A stretch of 64,000 nt of DNA from assembly GCA_023374045.1 (NCBI GenBank), contig CM041778.1:365774831-365838830 (forward strand). The letters run 5' to 3'. Under the pieces are notes generated by a model. It was not told where the DNA came from. It saw only the letters and a list, made by a program, of their open reading frames with translations, and ran no database searches. The stretch is from Limonium bicolor (lineage: Eukaryota > Streptophyta > Magnoliopsida > Caryophyllales > Plumbaginaceae). This document shows, in pieces, positions 59,343-64,000 of the stretch; position 1 is the stretch's first letter, and each line of letters starts with the position of its first letter. The position numbers and the translations under genes are program-made.

Positions 59343-61480
59343 CAATATAACACAATTAATGGGAATAATCATCTCACATAAGATGATAAAATGTGACATA
59401 TGATATAAGAGTTTTATAACTCATGAAATTTACCTATATTGGTAAATATATACATATGCGAGAATTATGTATATAAGGATGGATATAAATTATGGTTGGA
59501 AACCATATAATATAATGGTGAAGGTTATTATATGAAAATAGTTTATAAACTATAGGTTATAAGTTGTTGAATTCAAATGTAGCTTATTACAAGATTAATG
59601 GATTACATAATACAATGTATTATAATGGATGGTGGGATAGTAATACTATATGATAAATAATGCATGTATACATGCAACCATAGGTTATAAAAATATATTA
59701 TGCATGCAACTATAGGTTACACTACGTGCCTATGCATGCGATGAAACAGTCGAATTAAATGTACGAGAACGAACGAACTTATGTGAAAGCATAACGCTTA
59801 TAAACTACTGTGAGTTGGATAAAATATAAACTCTTACGTTCAAAAACGTTAACTACGACGTTCTTATGAAACCGACTCCATTGTTAAACCGGGTATTAAT
59901 ACATACATTGAATAAGGAGTTTTAAGGGTAACAACACCTAAACTAACAACAGTTGAAATCCGGGGATGTAATACTGAGGTTACTGACATTATTCGGAAAT
60001 ACCGAGTCATTTTGTCATGTGGATTGACACCTAGCGTTCCTCGTATTTTTAGATCACATTTTAGACGTGCGCGCCCGACAAGCTTAGTGGACTACACTGC
60101 GCATCCTTGGTCTAAGGTGTACTGTATGTGAAGAAGGGTTTGATCGGGGTTGACCTGAGAAAGGGCCTGGAATTGTTTGATAACTTGTATGTTATGTGTG
60201 TGGATATGTGCATATAATGATGTGTGTTAATGCGTTACTTAATTATGCGTGAGCATCCTACGGGACTAACACTACGTCGACTATAGATCGACTTATATAA
60301 ACATACATATGCGTTGATGTGATGACACGATGGTTACTTGATATAATACCCTTAGTATTAATATTAAGTATATAATAACCTAAGTAAAACACTTAGGTAC
60401 GAGATACGACAATGTCGGTCTCTAGAGCATGGATCTCGAACATGAATATAACCTAGATTACTTCTAGGTATGCGTGAGACCCATTGGGCAGCAAATTAAT
60501 AAATTGTATTCTTCATAAAAACCAATAGTTTATCTTAATCCTATGAGAGAATTGGTATGAGATGAGGGGAGGAATCCCGGTAGTTTACGAACTACCTGGT
60601 TGCGCATTTGTGATCACTGAGGGGTACCCGATCGGGTTCCGCTCCAGGAAATTCCCTAACGAGCCCTAATTGGATCGTGGGTCAGATGGTATCTGCTGTT
60701 GGTACACAGCTATGGCCTTTATATGGACGCCTTACGAGGCAAAGTGAATAGTCAGGGGCCTCCGGACCTCTGGCGAAATGAGCACCTTTTGTGTGTACGG
60801 GAGGACTACTGTCCATTGGTAAGGATAACCGGGTTGTCCCAACATGACGCCCAACTGGTAATTAAATTAAACATGGTTTGGATGGATGGGGCCTTGAAGG
60901 CGAAATAATATTAAATATGGAAACCGTTCGCTAAGGTGATTATATACAGTACTGTAATTGTTCGATACGTTCGTTTTTGTGACTGTCATTTGTGAAATAT
61001 AATGTCTATTTGGAATGGATGGATGACTATGTGTTATGCATGATTATTACAGTATTTATTATATCTGTAAAATGGTAAAGCATGAAATCAATATAATATC
61101 AAGATGGTTAAAATGACAAGTGACCAATAGGGTCCAGGCCCGCATACTCAGCGTTTATCGTTGAGCCTTTATGGCATTGTTGCAGGTTGCTGATCATCGT
61201 CGAAGCAGAAGTGCGGGATTGGGTAGATGCTCACTTGTCGACGGTTATGGTTTTTGGACTTAGTATGATGAATAGGATTTATCTCGTTGTCACAGCGGTA
61301 TGGTAGTGCTGTTTATTTTGGTTGTTGGATTTAGTTTCTACTTTGTTACTCACATGGGCGAGTAATGGCAGGTGACACCCGTGTGAGAGTTAATGTTGTT
61401 TATTCTTCCACTGTAAGACGTCTTTAATTATGCTACGTGAGGGATTATTACGTGTTTGTCGAGAGGGGTGTTACAGGGAA

Positions 61481-63998
61481 TGACCTGGGTAGTGGAGGGG
61501 TTATGTTTGTTTGGGGAGTGGTAGGGGAAGGTGTATTTTGTGGAGATGGGGAAGGGGAAGTCGTGTGTGTGGTGGTAGGGGGGTGGAGGGGGGAGATGGG
61601 GAAGGGGGAAGGTGTGTGTGGGAGTGGAGGGTGAGGGGTGAGGGATTGGTGGGGAGAGGAGGTTCAGGTGGCGAGGTGGTGGTTGGGTTCGGGTGAGAAA
61701 GTGTGGGCGGTGAAGTAGGAGGTGGTGATGGTACTGATTGTGGGAGTAAGGGAAAAGAAAGAGTAGTCCATTGATCATTGGTTGACATTGGAGGATTGGA
61801 CTTTTGTTGGTCTACAAGTGGAAAGACGGTGGGAACAAAACGGACATGACGGGAGGTGTAGATGCGGTGTGTGGTTGGGTCTAGACAGTAATAAGCATTT
61901 TGAGTGGTTTGAATAACCTACAACAACACAACCAAGAGATCTCGGTTCCAATTTATGGTTAGTATAAGGTCGTAACCAAGGATAACATAAACAACCAAAG
62001 CTTTTTAACTTCACATAGTTTGGATGTTTATTAAACACCCTGTAATATGGGGACGTGTTGTGAAGAGTTGGTGTGGGAAGGCGATTGATGAGGTAAACAG
62101 CTGTTTGAAATGCATGTGGCCAAAATTCAAGAGACATGCCAGAGTGGGTAAGTAGAGACAGTCCAGTTTCAGTAATATGGCTGTGTTTTCTCTCTGAGAT
62201 ACCGCTGTGTTCGGGTGTATGTGGTGGGGTTGTAAAGTGGCTTATGCCGTGGTTGCTGAGGTAGGGGCGAAGGGTGATGAATTCACCGCCATTGTCAGAG
62301 TATAAAATCTTGATCTTGGATTGAAAGGAAGTTTCAACGAGAGAACGAAACTTGATAAATATACTATGAACGTCAGATTTTCGTTTGTGGATAGATCTAA
62401 GTGTAGCGTGTGAAATGATCAACAAACACAACATAATATTTGAAACTGTCATAAGATATACATCCGAAAATATTATTTCTAAAAATTTTGTGGAACTAAG
62501 AGTAGAAGTTTGAATGGGAGCTTGTAGCTCTTATGTAAATGACAAGATGCGCAGGCTGCATAGTCCGGTGTGAGAGTTGAGAGGGGGAGATGCGGTTGCA
62601 GGAGCTTGAAAGTAGCAGTAGAAGAATGACATGCCGAGGATATGATGCCAAAAGGGGGTGGAGGTGCACTGGACTGACAGAGCAGTGGGAGTGCTGGAGG
62701 GCCACACGTACAAGCCATTGTGACAGGTTCCATTAAGGAGTGTTTTGCCTGTTTTGAGACACTATACATGAAAAGAACTCGGTAAGAAGGTGGCAGCACG
62801 GTGTAGTTGTATGGTTAGTTGAGGGACAGAAATAATGTTTTTGGAAATATTAGGAACACAAAGAGTATCGGAAAGAGAAAACATATGAGCAGGTGTATGA
62901 AGGGAGAGTGCCGGAGTTGGTAATTTGCAAACCTTCACCACTACCGGTAAACAGCTCATCAGGCCCACTATAGGGGTAGTGAAGGGATAGGTGATCAAGA
63001 TTATTGACCACATGATGAGTAGCGCCACTGTCGACGACAAAGCTAGGAGGGTTGTTGGTGTGCGCGACATGAGCTTGAGGTGGTTGCGGTGTTGAAGAGT
63101 TGCGAGGCAGCTTGTGGTGGTTTGGAGTTTGGATGCTGTTGGCGGAAGAGGGGGCAGTAGGCGACAACATGCCCCTGTTCGCGGCACCACTGGCATCGAC
63201 CAAGGAAGGGCCTGGCATTGGGTGGTGGGTTGGGCGAGGTGGATTGATAGCTGTTTGGCGATGGTAAAACAGGGGATTGACGAGAGCACTGAGAGCGGTT
63301 TCGAGACTGCAGGTTGAGTGTTGTTGCAAGGACGGACATATGTGTAGCAGCAGTTTTGAGTTCAAGCTTCTTTATGAGGAGTTTCTCATGTAGTTCATCG
63401 ATTTTGATGGTTGAGTCACGTGCTTTAATGGCATCAACAACAGGCTGATATTTGGCATCTAGACCGTGGAGGATGAAGTTGACGGGATAATCATCGTCAG
63501 CTGGTTTATTCAGAGAAGCAAGTAGATCTGCGGTGGTAGTGATGGACTAAAGATATTCGGTAATGGATTGGGAGCCTTTGGTAGAAGAGCGCAACTTATC
63601 TTTGAGTTGGTTGACATGGCCTTTGGACTGGTTTGCATAAGTGCGAGCTAGGATGTCCCAGGCCTCCTTCGAAGTGGTGGCGCGGGTAACAAGAGGAGCA
63701 ACGGAAGCAGAGAGTGTACCAACAAGGGCTCCATATAGGAGTTGATCCTGGCGCATCCAGAGGTATATGCCGGATTGGGACCAGTTGTTGTGCCGGTGGT
63801 GAGGGTCTTGGGAGGGGCTGGTAGATCACCATTGATGTATTTAAACAAATCATAGCCGGATAGAGTTGCTTTAATTTGGGATTGCCAGGTGATGTAGTTT
63901 GTGGAGGTAAGTTTGATTGCATTTGTGAAGTGAACGATAAAGAAGGGTTGATTGGTATCGTTTGGATTGGTAATGGTGGTGGAGAATTCTGCAGCCAT
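61481..63998 (-). pseudogene. gag-pol: copia polyprotein, gag to integrase part
   Basis: From ATG 63998 leftwards: a copia gag N-terminus (NAIKLTSTNYITWQSQIKATLSGYDL), a frameshift near 63760, then LLYGALVGTLSASVAPLV and WDILARTYANQSKGHVNQLK (UBN2-type gag). A TAG stop at 63547 follows, then FILHGLDAKYQPVVDAIKARD and the zinc knuckle CQWCREQGHVVAYC (near 63180). The protease active site reads VVDSGATHHVV (near 63025). A frameshift leads to LCVPNISKNIISVPQL and the pre-integrase region with FWHHILG. The integrase core has FVDHFTRYT (W changed to stop), SDNGGEF and SGISERKH, the D, D and E of the catalytic triad. It ends in a Pro-rich linker where LTR C is inserted. At least three frameshifts and two stops are present. 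Confidence 0.93.
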
Positions 63999-64000
63999 GG

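Larger units (their letters stand above)
54960..61475 (+). mobile_element. LTR C: 6.5 kb solo LTR in the copia element
   Basis: It starts TGAAATACCCCTAACC and ends GAGGGGTGTTACA. GGGAA lies on both sides (54955-54959 and 61476-61480), a perfect 5-bp target duplication. The copia reading frame resumes beyond it, so no internal region was left: it is a solo LTR. Its first 200 bp match LTR A. It contains a Mutator-type MITE (55559-56061) and a LINE fragment (58934-59342); subtracting them leaves about 5.6 kb, similar to LTR A. Non-coding and AT-rich from about 57500 to 59800. Confidence 0.95.
53138..64000 (-). mobile_element. Ty1/copia retrotransposon, interrupted by LTR C
   Basis: A minus-strand copia element whose order gag, protease, integrase, reverse transcriptase, RNase H is diagnostic of Ty1/copia. 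Its 3' LTR is at 53138-53320 and its gag ATG is 63998; the primer site and 5' LTR lie beyond the window. Without LTR C the coding region would be about 4.2 kb, normal for the class. It carries several stops and frameshifts, so it is dead. Confidence 0.93.

Noticed and set aside
61428..61788. 116- and 95-codon Pro/His-rich minus-strand frames
   Set aside because: They cross the LTR C/copia boundary; only the stretch right of 61481 is real copia linker, rich in Pro codons, and the rest is chance.

Overview
This 64 kb window looks like intergenic DNA from a large, repeat-rich flowering plant (angiosperm) genome. I found no host gene, rRNA, tRNA gene or CRISPR array that I can support. Almost everything recognisable is transposable element (TE) sequence, much of it nested, and every TE reading frame carries stop codons or frameshifts. 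The plant call rests on the element types: Athila/Tat-type Ty3/gypsy with a tRNA-Asp primer site, TNP2-type CACTA transposons with Ulp1 protease domains, an L1-type LINE with a DUF4283-like ORF1, a Ty1/copia element, and Stowaway, hAT and Mutator-type MITEs. I cannot name the species.

Layout, left to right. 1-4736: a minus-strand Athila/Tat-like retrotransposon (gag pseudogene, tRNA-Asp primer binding site, 2.7 kb LTR), with the 3' end of a related plus-strand LTR nested in its gag at 313/314. 4737-15119: the non-coding 3' internal region, polypurine tract and 5.86 kb 3' LTR ('LTR A') of another gypsy-type element. 15120-33231: a minus-strand CACTA transposon ('CACTA-2') whose transposase is split by a second, plus-strand CACTA transposon ('CACTA-1', 18617-28204). 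CACTA-1 has both ends, a GGT target duplication, a TNP2 transposase and a second gene ending in a Ulp1-like cysteine protease. 33232-34240: a copia gag relic. 34886-41970: a repeat-rich, probably non-autonomous DNA element interrupted by two solo LTRs ('LTR B' plus strand; 'LTR D' minus strand), each with a target site duplication. 43750-49601: an apparently full-length minus-strand LINE with a 16-bp target duplication. 49618-53137: AT-rich sequence with hAT-like elements and one clear hAT MITE. 53138-64000: a minus-strand Ty1/copia element whose polyprotein is split by a 6.5 kb solo LTR ('LTR C') with a GGGAA target duplication. LTR C itself contains a Mutator-type MITE and a LINE 3' fragment.

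The genes here do not form a pathway; they are separate, decayed TE machineries. The relationships that matter are the insertion orders. CACTA-1 is younger than CACTA-2. LTR C is younger than the copia element. The MITE and LINE fragment are younger than LTR C. LTRs B and D are younger than the element they interrupt. LTRs A-D share similar termini (TGAAATACCC... and ...GGTGTTACA) but range from 2.1 to 6.5 kb. Coordinates of clean insertions are given to the base; those of decayed pieces are approximate.
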